Source: an uncultured Pelagibacteraceae bacterium (GTDB lineage: Bacteria > Pseudomonadota > Alphaproteobacteria > Pelagibacterales > Pelagibacteraceae). Taken from it: a stretch of DNA of 64,000 bases. Where the stretch lies: positions 62,001 to 126,000 of the forward strand of contig CACMDB010000001.1 in NCBI GenBank assembly GCA_902612325.1. The letters run 5' to 3'. Each line of letters starts with the position of its first letter. The first letter of the stretch is position 1. Below the pieces are notes generated by a model, which did not search any database, was not told the DNA's origin, and saw only the letters and a list, made by a program, of their open reading frames with translations. The position numbers were made by a program, and so were the translations under genes. Positions 1 through 14,248 of the stretch are shown here, piece after piece.

Positions 1-117
1 TTTTCAAATTTAGTAAAAAACTCATCTACTCATGTAATTAAAGGTTGTGGTCATATGATAATGATTGAAAAAGCATTTGAAATGAGAGAAAAGATTTTAG
101 AATTTTTAATTAAATGA
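1..117 (+). CDS. C-terminal end of an alpha/beta-hydrolase-like protein (partial)
   Basis: An open frame enters from the left edge and ends with TGA at 115-117, giving 38 visible residues. The segment contains GCGHMIMIE followed by an amphipathic helix, which is what the end of an alpha/beta-hydrolase looks like: the catalytic His sits in a G-x-G-H motif just before the last helix. Its stop overlaps the dmdA start in an ATGA arrangement, so the two are probably co-transcribed and translationally coupled. The nucleophile and acid residues lie outside the window, so the family call is tentative and no substrate can be given. Confidence 0.55.
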   Translation, partial: FSNLVKNSSTHVIKGCGHMIMIEKAFEMREKILEFLIK

Positions 118-1223
118 AAAGTTATCCGATAGCAAAATCAAGAAGAGTTAGAGGTACACCCTATACTTCTAGAATTGAGAAACAAGGTGTTACCGCTTAT
201 ACTGTTTATAATCATATGCTTTTACCAGCAGCTTTCGGTTCCTTGGAGGAGTCTTGTGATCATTTAAAAAAGAATGTTCAAATTTGGGATGTAGCTGCAG
301 AAAGACAGGTTGAAATTTCAGGCAAAGATGCTGCAAAACTTGTACAACTCATGACTTGTAGAGATTTATCGAAATCAAAAGTAGGAAGATGTTATTATTG
401 TCCTTTAATCGATGAAAATGGAAATTTGGTAAATGATCCTGTTATTTTAAAATTATCTGAAGATAGATGGTGGATATCAATTGCTGACTCTGATGTAATT
501 TTTTTTGCAAAAGGTCTTGCTTCAGGAAATAAATTTGATGTTAAAATTTTTGAACCAATCGTAGATATCTTAGCAGTTCAAGGTCCTAAATCTTTTGATT
601 TAATGGAAAAAGTTTTTGGTGAAAAAATGAAAGAGTTAAAATTTTTTGGATTTGATTATTTCACTTTTAATGGGGCAAAACATTTAATAGCTAGATCTGG
701 TTGGTCAAAACAAGGTGGTTTTGAAATTTATGTTGAAAACACCAACTCAGGTTTGAAGTTATACGATCATCTTTTTGAAATTGGTAAAGAATTCAATGTT
801 AGACCTGGATGTCCAAATTTAATCGAAAGGATTGAGAGTGGTTTACTTTCTTATGGGAATGATTTTGATAACAATGACAATCCATTTCAATGTGGTTTTG
901 ATAAATATGTCGATTTAGAGACCGATATAAACTTTTTAGGTAAAGATAAACTTAAAAAAATTAAAGAAAAAGGAATTGATAGAAAGCTAATGGGTGTTCA
1001 GATAGATTTAACCAAGATTCTTTTAACTAGTTCTTTAAACATCAAGAATAATGATGGAAATATAATTGGAGAACTAAGATCCGCTTGTTACTCGCCTCAT
1101 TTTAAAAAAGTTATTGGTATTGCAATGATAAAAGAACCATATTGCAAAGCATCTTCGTCCGGAACAATAGAAATTGATGGAAATTCTCTAGCTCTTAAAG
1201 TTTGCGATTTACCTTTCATCTAG
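114..1223 (+). CDS. dmdA: dimethylsulfoniopropionate demethylase DmdA
   Basis: Tetrahydrofolate-dependent enzyme that takes one methyl group from DMSP to give methylmercaptopropionate and 5-methyl-THF, the first step of the DMSP demethylation pathway in the cytoplasm. The 369-residue protein has the GcvT/aminomethyltransferase fold: a folate-binding N-terminal part to about residue 260 and a C-terminal barrel to the end. Its length and almost the whole N-terminus ([20 protein letters not shown]) match the Pelagibacter DmdA as I remember it, which separates it from glycine-cleavage GcvT and from sarcosine-dehydrogenase relatives. The ATG overlaps the stop of the preceding hydrolase-like gene. 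Asd follows 15 bases after the stop. It supplies both reduced sulfur and one-carbon units to a cell type known to depend on reduced sulfur. Confidence 0.93.
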   Translation: MKSYPIAKSRRVRGTPYTSRIEKQGVTAYTVYNHMLLPAAFGSLEESCDHLKKNVQIWDVAAERQVEISGKDAAKLVQLMTCRDLSKSKVGRCYYCPLIDENGNLVNDPVILKLSEDRWWISIADSDVIFFAKGLASGNKFDVKIFEPIVDILAVQGPKSFDLMEKVFGEKMKELKFFGFDYFTFNGAKHLIARSGWSKQGGFEIYVENTNSGLKLYDHLFEIGKEFNVRPGCPNLIERIESGLLSYGNDFDNNDNPFQCGFDKYVDLETDINFLGKDKLKKIKEKGIDRKLMGVQIDLTKILLTSSLNIKNNDGNIIGELRSACYSPHFKKVIGIAMIKEPYCKASSSGTIEIDGNSLALKVCDLPFI

Positions 1224-1238
1224 TATAAAACTTAGATC

Positions 1239-2246
1239 ATGAATATTGCAATTGTAGGAGCAACAGGAAATGTTGGTAGAAAAACATTGGAAATTTTGGA
1301 GAGAAAAGAATTTTCTATAGATAATTTATATTTAGTTGCGTCCTCAAAAAGTGTTGGAAAAAAAATTGGTTTTAGAGGTAAGGAAATGGATGTCCTTGAT
1401 TTAGAAAATTTTGATTTCTCAAAAGTTAATATTGCTTTTTTTGCAGCTGGTGGAAAAATTTCTGAAAAATTTGCAGAAAGAGCAGCCAAAAATTGTTTGG
1501 TAATTGATAACTCTAGTTTTTTTAGAATGGATCCAGACGTACCTTTGATAGTTCCACAAGTAAATTCAGATGATCTAAAAAAAATTAAAAAAAATATTGT
1601 TGCAAATCCGAATTGTTCAACAGCTCAATTAGTGATTGCTCTTAAACCTTTACACGATCTATTTATTATCAAAAGAATTGTCGTGTCTACTTATCAATCA
1701 GTTTCTGGAGGTGGAAAAGCTCCCATGGATGAACTTATTGAGCAAACTAAACTAGTTTTAGATGGTAAAAAAGTATCATCTAAAAATTTTACAAAACAAA
1801 TAGCTTTTAATGCCATCCCTCATATCGATCAATTTGCAGATGATGGTTATACTAAAGAAGAGTTAAAAATGATGAACGAAACCAAAAAAATTTTAGATAC
1901 CAAAATTGATTTAACGGCAACATGTGTGAGATTACCAATCTCTGTTTCTCATTCTGAGTCAGTCAACTTACAATTTGAAAAACCTTTTACTCTGGAAAAG
2001 GTAAGAGATGCTTTGAATAATTTTGAAGGTTGTAAAGTTATTGATGAAAGAAATGATGGCGGTTATTCAACTCCAATTGAAGCAGAGGGAATGGATGAAA
2101 CTTTTATTTCAAGAATAAGAGAAGATAAAACAATTAAAAATGGATTAAACTTATGGATCGTTTCAGATAATCTTTTGAGAGGCGCGGCTTTGAATGCAGT
2201 AGAAATTGCAGAAACAGTAATTAAAAACAATTACCATGGAAAATAA
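1239..2246 (+). CDS. asd: aspartate-semialdehyde dehydrogenase
   Basis: Reduces aspartyl phosphate to aspartate semialdehyde with NADPH, the branch point to lysine/diaminopimelate, threonine and methionine. The 335-residue protein starts with a Rossmann motif (GATGNVG, residues 7-13). The catalytic Cys is at about residue 126 in NPNCSTAQL, and the substrate-binding stretch near SVSGGGKAPMDEL follows, all at the usual spacing for the family. The length is normal. It ends inside the start of sdhC (11-base overlap), so it is probably transcribed into the sdh operon although metabolically unrelated. Its product feeds homoserine, the substrate of MetX encoded at 32122-33246. Confidence 0.95.
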   Translation: MNIAIVGATGNVGRKTLEILERKEFSIDNLYLVASSKSVGKKIGFRGKEMDVLDLENFDFSKVNIAFFAAGGKISEKFAERAAKNCLVIDNSSFFRMDPDVPLIVPQVNSDDLKKIKKNIVANPNCSTAQLVIALKPLHDLFIIKRIVVSTYQSVSGGGKAPMDELIEQTKLVLDGKKVSSKNFTKQIAFNAIPHIDQFADDGYTKEELKMMNETKKILDTKIDLTATCVRLPISVSHSESVNLQFEKPFTLEKVRDALNNFEGCKVIDERNDGGYSTPIEAEGMDETFISRIREDKTIKNGLNLWIVSDNLLRGAALNAVEIAETVIKNNYHGK

Positions 2247-2619
2247 AAAACCATTATCCCCTCACATACAAGTTTATAAATGGCATATTTCGTCTTTAGT
2301 ATCTATTTCACACAGAATTACGGGCATAATAAATATAATTGGGATTACATTAATTTGTTTGTGGGCATCTTTATTATTATTAGGTGAAAATAGTTATGAG
2401 GCTGTTAATTTACTATTAAATTCTCAAATTGGAAAATTTATTACTTTAGGTTTGACCTGGTCTTTTTGTTTTCAAATTTTAAGTGAGATTAGACATTTGA
2501 TAATGGATTTAGGTTATGGATTTGAACTTAAGACAACTAAAATAACTGGTCTTTTAGTAATCATAGGGTCAATCTTTTTAACTATAATTTTATATTTGAT
2601 TGGAAAAAATTTATTTTGA
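2236..2619 (+). CDS. sdhC: succinate dehydrogenase cytochrome b556 subunit SdhC
   Basis: Membrane anchor of complex II; with SdhD it holds haem b and the ubiquinone site. The 127-residue protein starts with the SdhC signature (PLSPHIQVYKWHISSLVSISHRITG), including the Ser and Arg region that contributes to the quinone pocket. It has three hydrophobic segments at roughly residues 30-52, 66-90 and 103-124. A His in the second segment (EIRHLIMDLGYG) fits the haem ligand. The ATG overlaps asd by 11 bases, and the stop is one base before the sdhD ATG. Confidence 0.94.
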   Translation: MENKKPLSPHIQVYKWHISSLVSISHRITGIINIIGITLICLWASLLLLGENSYEAVNLLLNSQIGKFITLGLTWSFCFQILSEIRHLIMDLGYGFELKTTKITGLLVIIGSIFLTIILYLIGKNLF

Positions 2620-2620
2620 A

Positions 2621-2944
2621 ATGATTGCTGCAACAAAAAAATGGATTTTTTTAAAAATTAGTGGAGCAATATTAGTTCCGTTAATGGCCTGGTTTATTCT
2701 AAGTTTTATAAGTATTTATGATCAAAGCTATTCAGAAGTATTGGAATTTTTTACGAATCCATTATCTAAGTTTTTATTTAGCTTATTTATTATTACTGCA
2801 TATTTCTTTTCAGCATTAAGTATTAGTGAGGTTTTTGAGGATTATATAAAAGATTATAAAATCAAAAATGTCGCAAATGGTTTTTTGTACGTATCAGCTG
2901 TGGTAATTCCATTAATTACAATTATATTATTAATTAACTTATGA
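2621..2944 (+). CDS. sdhD: succinate dehydrogenase membrane anchor subunit SdhD
   Basis: Second membrane anchor of succinate dehydrogenase. It has 107 residues when started at ATG 2621, one base after the sdhC stop. A TTG seven codons upstream (2600) would overlap sdhC by 20 bases; I prefer the ATG because it gives the usual short SdhD N-terminus ([18 protein letters not shown]). Three hydrophobic helices are visible at about residues 10-32, 45-68 and 84-106. The sequence is weakly conserved, as in most SdhD proteins, so the call leans on its place between sdhC and sdhA. The stop overlaps the sdhA start (ATGA). Confidence 0.88.
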   Translation: MIAATKKWIFLKISGAILVPLMAWFILSFISIYDQSYSEVLEFFTNPLSKFLFSLFIITAYFFSALSISEVFEDYIKDYKIKNVANGFLYVSAVVIPLITIILLINL

Positions 2945-4716
2945 GTTCTTACAAAATAATCGATCATGAATACGATGTGGTAGTCTTGGGAGCAGGTGGT
3001 TCTGGTCTAAGGGCCGCGGTTGGTTTAAGTGAGGCTGGTTTAAAAACAGCTTGTATTTCAAAAGTCTTTCCAACTAGAAGTCACACCTCTGCAGCGCAAG
3101 GTGGTATTTCTGCTGCTTTAGGAAATATGGGTGAGGATGATTGGCGTTGGCATATGTACGATACAGTTAAAGGAGCTGATTGGTTAGGTGATCAGGATAG
3201 TATTGAATATCTCTGTAAGGAGGCACCAAAGGCTGTAATAGAGCTAGAAAAATACGGTGTTCCATTTAGCAGAACTGAAGATGGAAAAATTTATCAAAGA
3301 CCATTTGGTGGTATGACTAAAAATTACGGCAACGGAATTGTACAAAGAACTTGTGCAGCCGCTGATAGAACAGGTCATGCAATTTTACATACTTTGTATG
3401 GACAAGCTTTAAAACATAATACAGAATTTTTTATTGAGTATTTTGCATTAGATTTATTAATGAAAGATGGAGCCTGCAAAGGTCTAATTGCTTGGAATTT
3501 AAATGATGGAACTATTCATAGATTTAGAGCTCACACTGTTATAATTGCAACAGGTGGTTATGGAAAAGTATATTATTCTGCAACATCAGCCCATACTTGT
3601 ACGGGTGATGGTAATGCGATGGTATTAAGAGCAGGTTTACCATTGCAAGATATGGAATTTGTGCAGTTTCATCCAACAGGAATTTATGGTCATGGTACAT
3701 TGATCACAGAGGGCGCAAGAGGTGAAGGAGGATATCTCACTAATTCTAAGGGTGAAAGATTTATGGAAAGATATGCCCCTAAAGCAAAAGATTTAGCATC
3801 AAGAGATGTTGTGAGTAGATCAATGTCAATTGAGATTAATGAAGGAAGAGGAGTGGGAAAAGATCAAGATCATGTGCATCTTAATTTAAGTCACTTAGAT
3901 AAGGATATTATTGAAAGTAGGTTGCCTGGTATAACTGATGCTGCAAGATTATTTGCAAATGTAGATGTTACTAAAGAACCGATTCCGGTTGTTCCAACAG
4001 TGCATTATAATATGGGTGGAATACCAACAAACTATAAAGCAGAAGTATTAACTGTAAATGGTTCAGAAAAAACTGTTCCAGGTTTAATGGCAATAGGTGA
4101 AGCAGCGTGTGTTTCAGTTCATGGCGCAAACAGACTTGGTTCAAACTCATTAATTGATTTAGTTGTTTTTGGTAGAGCAGCCGCTAAACGTGCAGCAGAA
4201 CTAATAAAACCAGGAACTCCACATGAGGAAATCAGTGAAACAGAAACCCAAAAATGCTTAGATCGATTTGATAAGATAAGAAATTCACAAGGTGATATCG
4301 GAACAGCTGAACTAAGGTTGTCAATGCAGAAGACTATGCAGTCTAAATGTGCTGTTTTTAGAACTGAAAAAACTCTTAAAGAAGGTGTTAATGAAATAAG
4401 AAAAACTTATGACGGGCTAGACTCTTTATCAGTTAAAGATAAATCTTTAATTTTTAACACTGATTTAGTTGAGACTTTAGAATTTGATAATTTAATCAGA
4501 CAAGCTGTAGTGACAGTTGATTCAGCCTATAACAGAAAAGAAAGTCGAGGAGCACATGCAAGAGAGGACTTTCCAAAAAGAGATGATAATAAATTTATGC
4601 AACACACTCTTGCCTGGTGTGACGGAAAAGATACAAAAATTAGTTATAGAGAAGTACACAAATCAACATTAACTAATGAAGTGCAATATTTTCCACCTCA
4701 GGAAAGAGTTTATTGA
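2941..4716 (+). CDS. sdhA: succinate dehydrogenase flavoprotein subunit SdhA
   Basis: Catalytic subunit of complex II, oxidising succinate to fumarate with a covalently bound FAD on the cytoplasmic face of the inner membrane. The 591-residue protein has the dinucleotide motif GAGGSG (residues 17-22) and the FAD-linking His at about residue 48 in SHTSAAQGG. The active-site region reads [21 protein letters not shown] in pieces, and [11 protein letters not shown] lies near residue 395. Length and order of motifs are standard. The start overlaps sdhD by four bases and the stop shares one base with the sdhB ATG, so the complex is translated as a coupled unit. Confidence 0.97.
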   Translation: MSSYKIIDHEYDVVVLGAGGSGLRAAVGLSEAGLKTACISKVFPTRSHTSAAQGGISAALGNMGEDDWRWHMYDTVKGADWLGDQDSIEYLCKEAPKAVIELEKYGVPFSRTEDGKIYQRPFGGMTKNYGNGIVQRTCAAADRTGHAILHTLYGQALKHNTEFFIEYFALDLLMKDGACKGLIAWNLNDGTIHRFRAHTVIIATGGYGKVYYSATSAHTCTGDGNAMVLRAGLPLQDMEFVQFHPTGIYGHGTLITEGARGEGGYLTNSKGERFMERYAPKAKDLASRDVVSRSMSIEINEGRGVGKDQDHVHLNLSHLDKDIIESRLPGITDAARLFANVDVTKEPIPVVPTVHYNMGGIPTNYKAEVLTVNGSEKTVPGLMAIGEAACVSVHGANRLGSNSLIDLVVFGRAAAKRAAELIKPGTPHEEISETETQKCLDRFDKIRNSQGDIGTAELRLSMQKTMQSKCAVFRTEKTLKEGVNEIRKTYDGLDSLSVKDKSLIFNTDLVETLEFDNLIRQAVVTVDSAYNRKESRGAHAREDFPKRDDNKFMQHTLAWCDGKDTKISYREVHKSTLTNEVQYFPPQERVY

Positions 4717-5495
4717 TGGCTCAAATAGGTTTACCTGACAACTCTAAAGTAAAGAAAGGTAAATATTTTAAGGATAAAACTGGTTCAAAAAATCTTCGAA
4801 AAGTAAATGTTTATAGATGGGACCCGTCCACAGAGGAAAATCCTAGAATTGATACCTACGAAGTTGATATGGATAATTGTCCATCGAAAGTTTTAGATAT
4901 TTTAAATAAAATTAAAAATGAAATAGATCCAACTTTGGCTTATAGAAGATCTTGTGCTCATGGAGTTTGTGGTTCGTGTGCGATGAATATGGATGGAAAA
5001 AATGGCCTTGCCTGTACTACTCCTCACAAAGAAATAGATGGTGATATCAATATCTATCCATTACCACACCTTAAGGTCAAAAAAGATCTAATAGGTGACT
5101 TGGATGGTTTATATAAACAATATCAATCAATTGAGCCATGGTTAAAATCAAATTCAAAGTCAGAAACTAAAGAAATTTTTCAATCTAAAGAAGATAGAGC
5201 TAAACTAGATGGCGCATATGAATGTATAATGTGTGCGTGTTGTTCAACTTCTTGCCCAAGTTATTGGTGGAATGGTGATAAATATCTAGGACCAGCAGTA
5301 CTTTTACAAGCCTATCGATGGATCATAGATAGTAGAGATGAAGAGAGAAATTCAAGATTAAAAAAGGTGGCAGATGAACTTAAACTTTATAGGTGTCACA
5401 CAATTTTAAACTGTACTAGCGCTTGTCCAAAAGGTTTGAATCCTGCAAAAGCAATTGCTGAAATAAAAAAAATGTTAGCAACAGCTAATATTTAA
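4716..5495 (+). CDS. sdhB: succinate dehydrogenase iron-sulfur subunit SdhB
   Basis: Carries electrons from FAD to ubiquinone through three iron-sulfur clusters. Starting at ATG 4716 it has 259 residues; a TTG one codon upstream is not needed. The [2Fe-2S] ligands lie in [13 protein letters not shown] plus a later Cys (GLACTT). The [4Fe-4S] and [3Fe-4S] ligands lie in [16 protein letters not shown] and [17 protein letters not shown]. All ligand groups are intact. The ATG shares its first base with the last base of the sdhA stop. A 42-base gap separates it from mmsA. Confidence 0.96.
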   Translation: MAQIGLPDNSKVKKGKYFKDKTGSKNLRKVNVYRWDPSTEENPRIDTYEVDMDNCPSKVLDILNKIKNEIDPTLAYRRSCAHGVCGSCAMNMDGKNGLACTTPHKEIDGDINIYPLPHLKVKKDLIGDLDGLYKQYQSIEPWLKSNSKSETKEIFQSKEDRAKLDGAYECIMCACCSTSCPSYWWNGDKYLGPAVLLQAYRWIIDSRDEERNSRLKKVADELKLYRCHTILNCTSACPKGLNPAKAIAEIKKMLATANI

Positions 5496-5537
5496 ACAAT
5501 AGACTAATAACAATTTTTAATCTAAAAGGTCCTATTC

Positions 5538-9170
<3,633 letters not shown>

Positions 9171-9171
<1 letters not shown>

Positions 9172-10046
9172 TGTCAGTTCTTGTAAATAAAGAAACTAGG
9201 TTAATTTGTCAGGGTTTCACGGGGTCACATGGAACATTTCACTCTGAGCAAGCAATTAAATACGGAACAAAATTAGTTGGTGGAGTTACTCCTAAAAAAG
9301 GAGGACAGAAACATTTAGGATTACCAGTTTTCAACACAGTTAAAGAGGCTAAAAACTCTGAGGGTGCTAACGCCACGATGATATACGTACCAGCGAAATT
9401 TGCTGCTGCAGCAATCCTTGAGGCAATAGAAGCATCAATCGAGTTAATTGTTTGCATCACTGAAGGAATCCCAATTCAAGATATGTTGAGAGTCAAACAG
9501 AAATTATTAAAATCAAATTCCAGATTAATTGGACCTAATTGTCCAGGAATAATAACTCCTGATGAATGTAAAATTGGTATTATGCCAGGCAATATCCACA
9601 AAAAAGGTTCAGTTGGTATTGTCTCTAGATCTGGGACTTTAACCTATGAAGCAGTTGCTCAAACTACTGAAAATGGATTAGGTCAATCCACTTGTATAGG
9701 TATTGGTGGAGATCCAATAAATGGCACAAATTTTATTGATTGTTTAGATTTATTTTTAAATGATGATGAAACAGAGTCTATTTTAATGATAGGAGAAATA
9801 GGAGGTACAGCTGAAGAAGAAGCAGCAGATTTTATTCAAAATCATAAAATAAAAAAACCAATTGTTGGCTTTATAGCGGGTATAACAGCACCACCAGGTC
9901 GTAGGATGGGCCATGCTGGTGCAATCATTTCTGGGGGCAAAGGTGGGGCTAAAGATAAGATTAAAAAGATGGAAGATTGTGGAATAACAATGGCGAATTC
10001 TCCTTCTAAAATTGGAAAAACACTGTTCGATAAATTGTCTGATTGA
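9171..10046 (+). CDS. sucD: succinyl-CoA synthetase alpha subunit
   Basis: Alpha subunit of succinate-CoA ligase; binds CoA and carries the phospho-histidine intermediate. The 291-residue protein has the CoA-binding Rossmann N-terminus ([15 protein letters not shown]). The active-site His is at about residue 248 in [14 protein letters not shown], as in the E. coli enzyme. The start shares one base with the sucC stop. A 35-base gap precedes sucA. Confidence 0.96.
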
Positions 10047-10081
10047 AAAATTTCTTAGTCAGTTTATATTGATTAAACATA

Positions 10082-12955
10082 ATGTCTTCCTCTAAAAATT
10101 TAGAATTTAAAAAAACAGCCTTTCTCAATAAATCTAACAGCGCTTTCATCGAAGAAATGTACTTAAAATTTGTAAATAATGATCCTGAATTACCTGATAG
10201 CTGGAGAAAATATTTTAAAGAAGTTGGAGATGAAGATGATATAATTGTAAATGAAATCAATGGTCCTTCGTGGAGTCCTTCTAAGAAAGTTTCAATAAAT
10301 AAAAAGGAAAATTTTGAAAGTCAAATCACAGAACAAAATAATGATGATATAATTAAATCAAACACAAATTCAATTAAAGCCGTTGCGATGATCAGATCAT
10401 ATAGACAAAGAGGTCATCTAATTGCAAAGCTTGATCCATTAGGATTGTTAAAATCAGATTATTTAGAGGAACTTCATCCAGAGTCTTATGGATTTAAAAA
10501 AGAAGATTATCAAAAAAAAATTTTTTTAGACAATGTCACTAATAAGCAATACTCAAATATTAATGACATATTAAAATTCTTAAAGGATAAGTATTGCGGT
10601 TCTTTAGGTTATGAATATATGCATATTTCAAATCCCACTGAAAGAAAATGGTTTAGAGATCGTGTTGAAAAGACAGATGATTTTAACTTTACACAAAACG
10701 GTAAAGAGGCAATTCTTAACAAACTAATACAAGCTGAGGGTTTTGAAAAATTTCTTCATACAAAATATGTTGGGACTAAAAGATTTGGTCTTGATGGCGG
10801 TGAAAGCTTAATTCCTGCACTTGAACAAATAATTAAAATTGGTGGTCAGTCAAATGTCAAAGAAGTAAAAATTGGAATGTCTCATAGAGGTCGACTAAAC
10901 GTATTGGCCAATGTTCTTCAAAAATCTTACAAAAGAATATTTAATGAGTTTGCAGGAGAAATAAGTTCAAAGTCTAAAGATGATACTGGAGATGTTAAAT
11001 ATCATTTAGGTGCCTCATCTAACAGAGAGTTTGATGGAAATTCAGTTCATGTAAGTTTGACAGATAATCCCTCACATTTAGAAGCAGTTAATCCAGTCGT
11101 TTTAGGTCAAACTAGAGCAAAACAATTTTTTCATAAAGATAAAGAGAGAAAAAAAGTAATTCCGATTCTTATTCATGGAGATGCAGCCTTCGCTGGACAA
11201 GGAGTGGTAGCTGAATGTTTTGCAATGTCTGGTCTTCCAGGACATAATACAGGTGGCACAATTCACATTATAGTAAACAATCAAATAGGTTTTACAACAA
11301 GCCCAAGATTTGCAAGATCTTCACCATATCCTTCAGATATAGCAAAAATGGTTGAAGCACCAATTATTCATGTGAATGGTGATGATCCAGAGGCGGTTGT
11401 TTATGCAGCAAGAATTGCAACAGACTTTAGGTTAAAATTTAATAGAGACGTTGTCATTGATTTGATTTGTTATAGAAGATTTGGACATAATGAGGGAGAT
11501 GAGCCTTCATTCACTCAGCCTTTAATGTATAAAAAGATAAGATCTCATCCCTCAACTATCAAAGTTTATGGTGAAAAACTGGTAAGTGAAGGATCAATTA
11601 CAAATGATTATTTAAATAATTCCATTAAAAAATTTAAGGATTTATTAGATGACCAATTTAAAAATGCAAAAAATTATAAACCAAAAATAGAGTGGTTTGA
11701 GGGGACATGGTCAAGATATAGACCAGAGCGAGGAAAAGACAAAAGAGGAGTTACAGGCTCTGACACTAAAAAATTAAGAAATATTTCTGATAAAATAAAT
11801 ACAATACCGACTGAAATAAACATTCACAAAACAATTGCAAAAATTTTTGAAAATCGTAAAGTTTCAGTTTCTAATGGTAAAGGCATAGATTGGTCTACTG
11901 CGGAGTCATTGGCTTTTGGTTCATTATTGGAGGAAGGTTATCCAGTAAGACTTGTAGGTCAAGATTCAGGAAGAGGTACATTTAGTCAAAGACATTCTGT
12001 TTTAAGAAATCAAATAGATAATTCGAGATATATCCCTTTAAATAATATTTCAAATAAACAAAAAAATTTTGAAATAGTAGATAGTTTTTTATCGGAATTA
12101 GCTGTTCTAGGATTTGAATATGGATATAGTTTAGTTGAACCTAATACTCTTACTATCTGGGAGGCTCAATTTGGAGATTTTGCTAATGGTGCGCAAGTAG
12201 TTATCGATCAATTCATAGCTTCTGGTGAACGAAAATGGTCAAGAGCCTCTGGTCTAGTAATGTTGTTACCACATGGATATGAGGGTCAAGGACCTGAACA
12301 TTCATCAGCGAGGTTAGAAAGGTTTTTGCAATTATGTTCAAATGATAATATGCAAGTCATGAATTGCACAACTCCTGCAAATTATTTCCATGCTTTGAGG
12401 AGACAAATGCATAGAGACTTTAGAAAACCATTAATTATTATGACACCTAAATCTTTATTACGTCATAAACATTGTGTTTCTAATTTGGATGATTTTAGTA
12501 AAAAAAATTCATTTCATAGAGTTTTATGGGATCATGCTATTGATCCAAAAGTAAAAGGATTTATTAAACTAAAAAAACCGAAAAAAATTGAAAAAGTGAT
12601 TCTTTGTTCGGGAAAAGTTTACTTTGATTTACTTGAAGCAAGAGAAAAAATAAAAAAAAACAACGTAGTGTTATATAGGATTGAACAACTCTACCCTTTT
12701 CCTGCAAAAGCACTTGCTAATGAGCTTAAACCATATGCAAAAAATGCAAAATTTTATTGGTGTCAAGAAGAACCTAAAAATATGGGTGCTTGGTTTTCAG
12801 TCAGAGATTATATCCAATGGACATTAGATAATATAAAGGCTAAAAATAATATAATTTCTTATATTGGAAGAAGTCCAGATGCATCACCTGCAACAGGATA
12901 TGCCAAGAGACATGTTTCTCAACAACAAGAAATTATAAAGAAAGTTTTTGAATAA
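10082..12955 (+). CDS. sucA: 2-oxoglutarate dehydrogenase E1 component
   Basis: Thiamine-diphosphate-dependent decarboxylase that commits 2-oxoglutarate to succinyl-CoA. The 957-residue protein has the N-terminal E2-binding tail (residues 1-50, with the SFIEEMYLKF-like stretch), the SHRGRLNVLANVL motif, and the ThDP region with HGDAAFAGQGVVAE and NNQIGFTTSP. The C-terminal transketolase-like half includes FSQRHSVL and GYEGQGPEHSSARLERFL. Length is within the 930-1000 range of the family. It is followed six bases later by sucB, so the complex is one transcription unit. Confidence 0.97.
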   Translation: MSSSKNLEFKKTAFLNKSNSAFIEEMYLKFVNNDPELPDSWRKYFKEVGDEDDIIVNEINGPSWSPSKKVSINKKENFESQITEQNNDDIIKSNTNSIKAVAMIRSYRQRGHLIAKLDPLGLLKSDYLEELHPESYGFKKEDYQKKIFLDNVTNKQYSNINDILKFLKDKYCGSLGYEYMHISNPTERKWFRDRVEKTDDFNFTQNGKEAILNKLIQAEGFEKFLHTKYVGTKRFGLDGGESLIPALEQIIKIGGQSNVKEVKIGMSHRGRLNVLANVLQKSYKRIFNEFAGEISSKSKDDTGDVKYHLGASSNREFDGNSVHVSLTDNPSHLEAVNPVVLGQTRAKQFFHKDKERKKVIPILIHGDAAFAGQGVVAECFAMSGLPGHNTGGTIHIIVNNQIGFTTSPRFARSSPYPSDIAKMVEAPIIHVNGDDPEAVVYAARIATDFRLKFNRDVVIDLICYRRFGHNEGDEPSFTQPLMYKKIRSHPSTIKVYGEKLVSEGSITNDYLNNSIKKFKDLLDDQFKNAKNYKPKIEWFEGTWSRYRPERGKDKRGVTGSDTKKLRNISDKINTIPTEINIHKTIAKIFENRKVSVSNGKGIDWSTAESLAFGSLLEEGYPVRLVGQDSGRGTFSQRHSVLRNQIDNSRYIPLNNISNKQKNFEIVDSFLSELAVLGFEYGYSLVEPNTLTIWEAQFGDFANGAQVVIDQFIASGERKWSRASGLVMLLPHGYEGQGPEHSSARLERFLQLCSNDNMQVMNCTTPANYFHALRRQMHRDFRKPLIIMTPKSLLRHKHCVSNLDDFSKKNSFHRVLWDHAIDPKVKGFIKLKKPKKIEKVILCSGKVYFDLLEAREKIKKNNVVLYRIEQLYPFPAKALANELKPYAKNAKFYWCQEEPKNMGAWFSVRDYIQWTLDNIKAKNNIISYIGRSPDASPATGYAKRHVSQQQEIIKKVFE

Positions 12956-12961
12956 ATATTA

Positions 12962-14248
12962 ATGAGTGAAAAGATATTAGTTCCAGTTCTTGGGGAAAGT
13001 ATCACAGAGGCAACAGTCTCTAAGTGGTTAAAAAATGAAGGTGACCCCGTTGAAGCTGATGAACCACTTGTTGAACTAGAAACTGATAAAGTAAATTTAG
13101 AGGTGCCTTCACCGGTGTCTGGTATTCTTACAAAAATAAATTCAAAAAATGGATCGGTCGTTGAAGTTGGTGCTGATTTAGGATCTGTTTCCGAGAGTGA
13201 GACTAAATCTAGAGAAAATCAGGAAATTAAAAAGATACAACCCACTGTGAAAGTTGATAAGGAAAATTTGATAGATGAAGATGATAAAGATGAGGAGATG
13301 GAAGTTTTTCAAGATAATGTTGAAGAAGAAAAACCACTAATTCTTACGAAAGAGGTCGAACCAACAAAAGCAGAAGTTGAGACAAAAATCGATCAAACTT
13401 TATCTCCAGCTGTAAGAAAAATTGTAACTGAGAATAAAATAGACATCAGTTCAGTCAAAGGTTCAGGAAAAGACGGCAGAGTTTTAAAAGGTGATTTAAT
13501 TAATTTAATGGGCGTCAATCCTCCTCCATCTGAAAGAAAAATAAAATATGGTCAAGAAGAAAGAATTAAAATGACCAGGTTAAGACAAACCATTGCTAAA
13601 AGATTAAAACAAGCACAGGATAATGCAGCTCTACTGACAACATTTAATGAAGTTGATATGTCAAATGTAATGATGATGAGAAAAGAAAATCAAGATGATT
13701 TTCAAAATCGCTATGGTGTAAAATTAGGTTTTATGTCTTTTTTTGTTAAAGCAAGCATAGTAGCATTAAAAAATTTCCCAGCGATAAACGCTGAAATTGA
13801 AGGTGATACAATTGTTTATAAAAATTATTATAATATAAGTTTTGCAGTTGGTACTGAAAAAGGATTGGTCGTACCAGTCCTCAAAAACGCAGATGAATTG
13901 TCTTTTGCAGATATTGAAAAAAATATTAAAGAAATTTCTGAAAAAGCAAAAAATGGGAAATTGACAATTGAAGATCTTCAAGGTGGAACTTTTACCATCA
14001 GTAATGGAGGTGTTTATGGTTCAATGCTTTCAACTCCTATTCTTAATCTTCCGCAATCAGGTGTCTTGGGTATGCACAATATAGTTGATAGACCAATCGT
14101 AGTTGATGGAGAAATCAAGATCAGACCCATAATGTACTTGGCATTATCATACGATCATAGAATTGTTGATGGTAAAGAGTCTGTTTCTTTTTTAAAAATG
14201 ATCAAAGAAAATTTAGAGGAACCAAGAAGGCTATTTTTAGATATTTAA
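12962..14248 (+). CDS. sucB: 2-oxoglutarate dehydrogenase E2, dihydrolipoyl succinyltransferase
   Basis: Core of the 2-oxoglutarate dehydrogenase complex, transferring the succinyl group from lipoate to CoA. The 428-residue protein has one lipoyl domain with the modified Lys at residue 43 (ETDKVNLEV) and an acidic linker at about residues 75-140. A peripheral E3/E1-binding domain lies at about residues 147-180 ([14 protein letters not shown]), followed by a catalytic domain with active-site His at about residue 399 in [12 protein letters not shown]. The order is textbook. It abuts the lpd ATG with no intervening base. Confidence 0.97.
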   Translation: MSEKILVPVLGESITEATVSKWLKNEGDPVEADEPLVELETDKVNLEVPSPVSGILTKINSKNGSVVEVGADLGSVSESETKSRENQEIKKIQPTVKVDKENLIDEDDKDEEMEVFQDNVEEEKPLILTKEVEPTKAEVETKIDQTLSPAVRKIVTENKIDISSVKGSGKDGRVLKGDLINLMGVNPPPSERKIKYGQEERIKMTRLRQTIAKRLKQAQDNAALLTTFNEVDMSNVMMMRKENQDDFQNRYGVKLGFMSFFVKASIVALKNFPAINAEIEGDTIVYKNYYNISFAVGTEKGLVVPVLKNADELSFADIEKNIKEISEKAKNGKLTIEDLQGGTFTISNGGVYGSMLSTPILNLPQSGVLGMHNIVDRPIVVDGEIKIRPIMYLALSYDHRIVDGKESVSFLKMIKENLEEPRRLFLDI

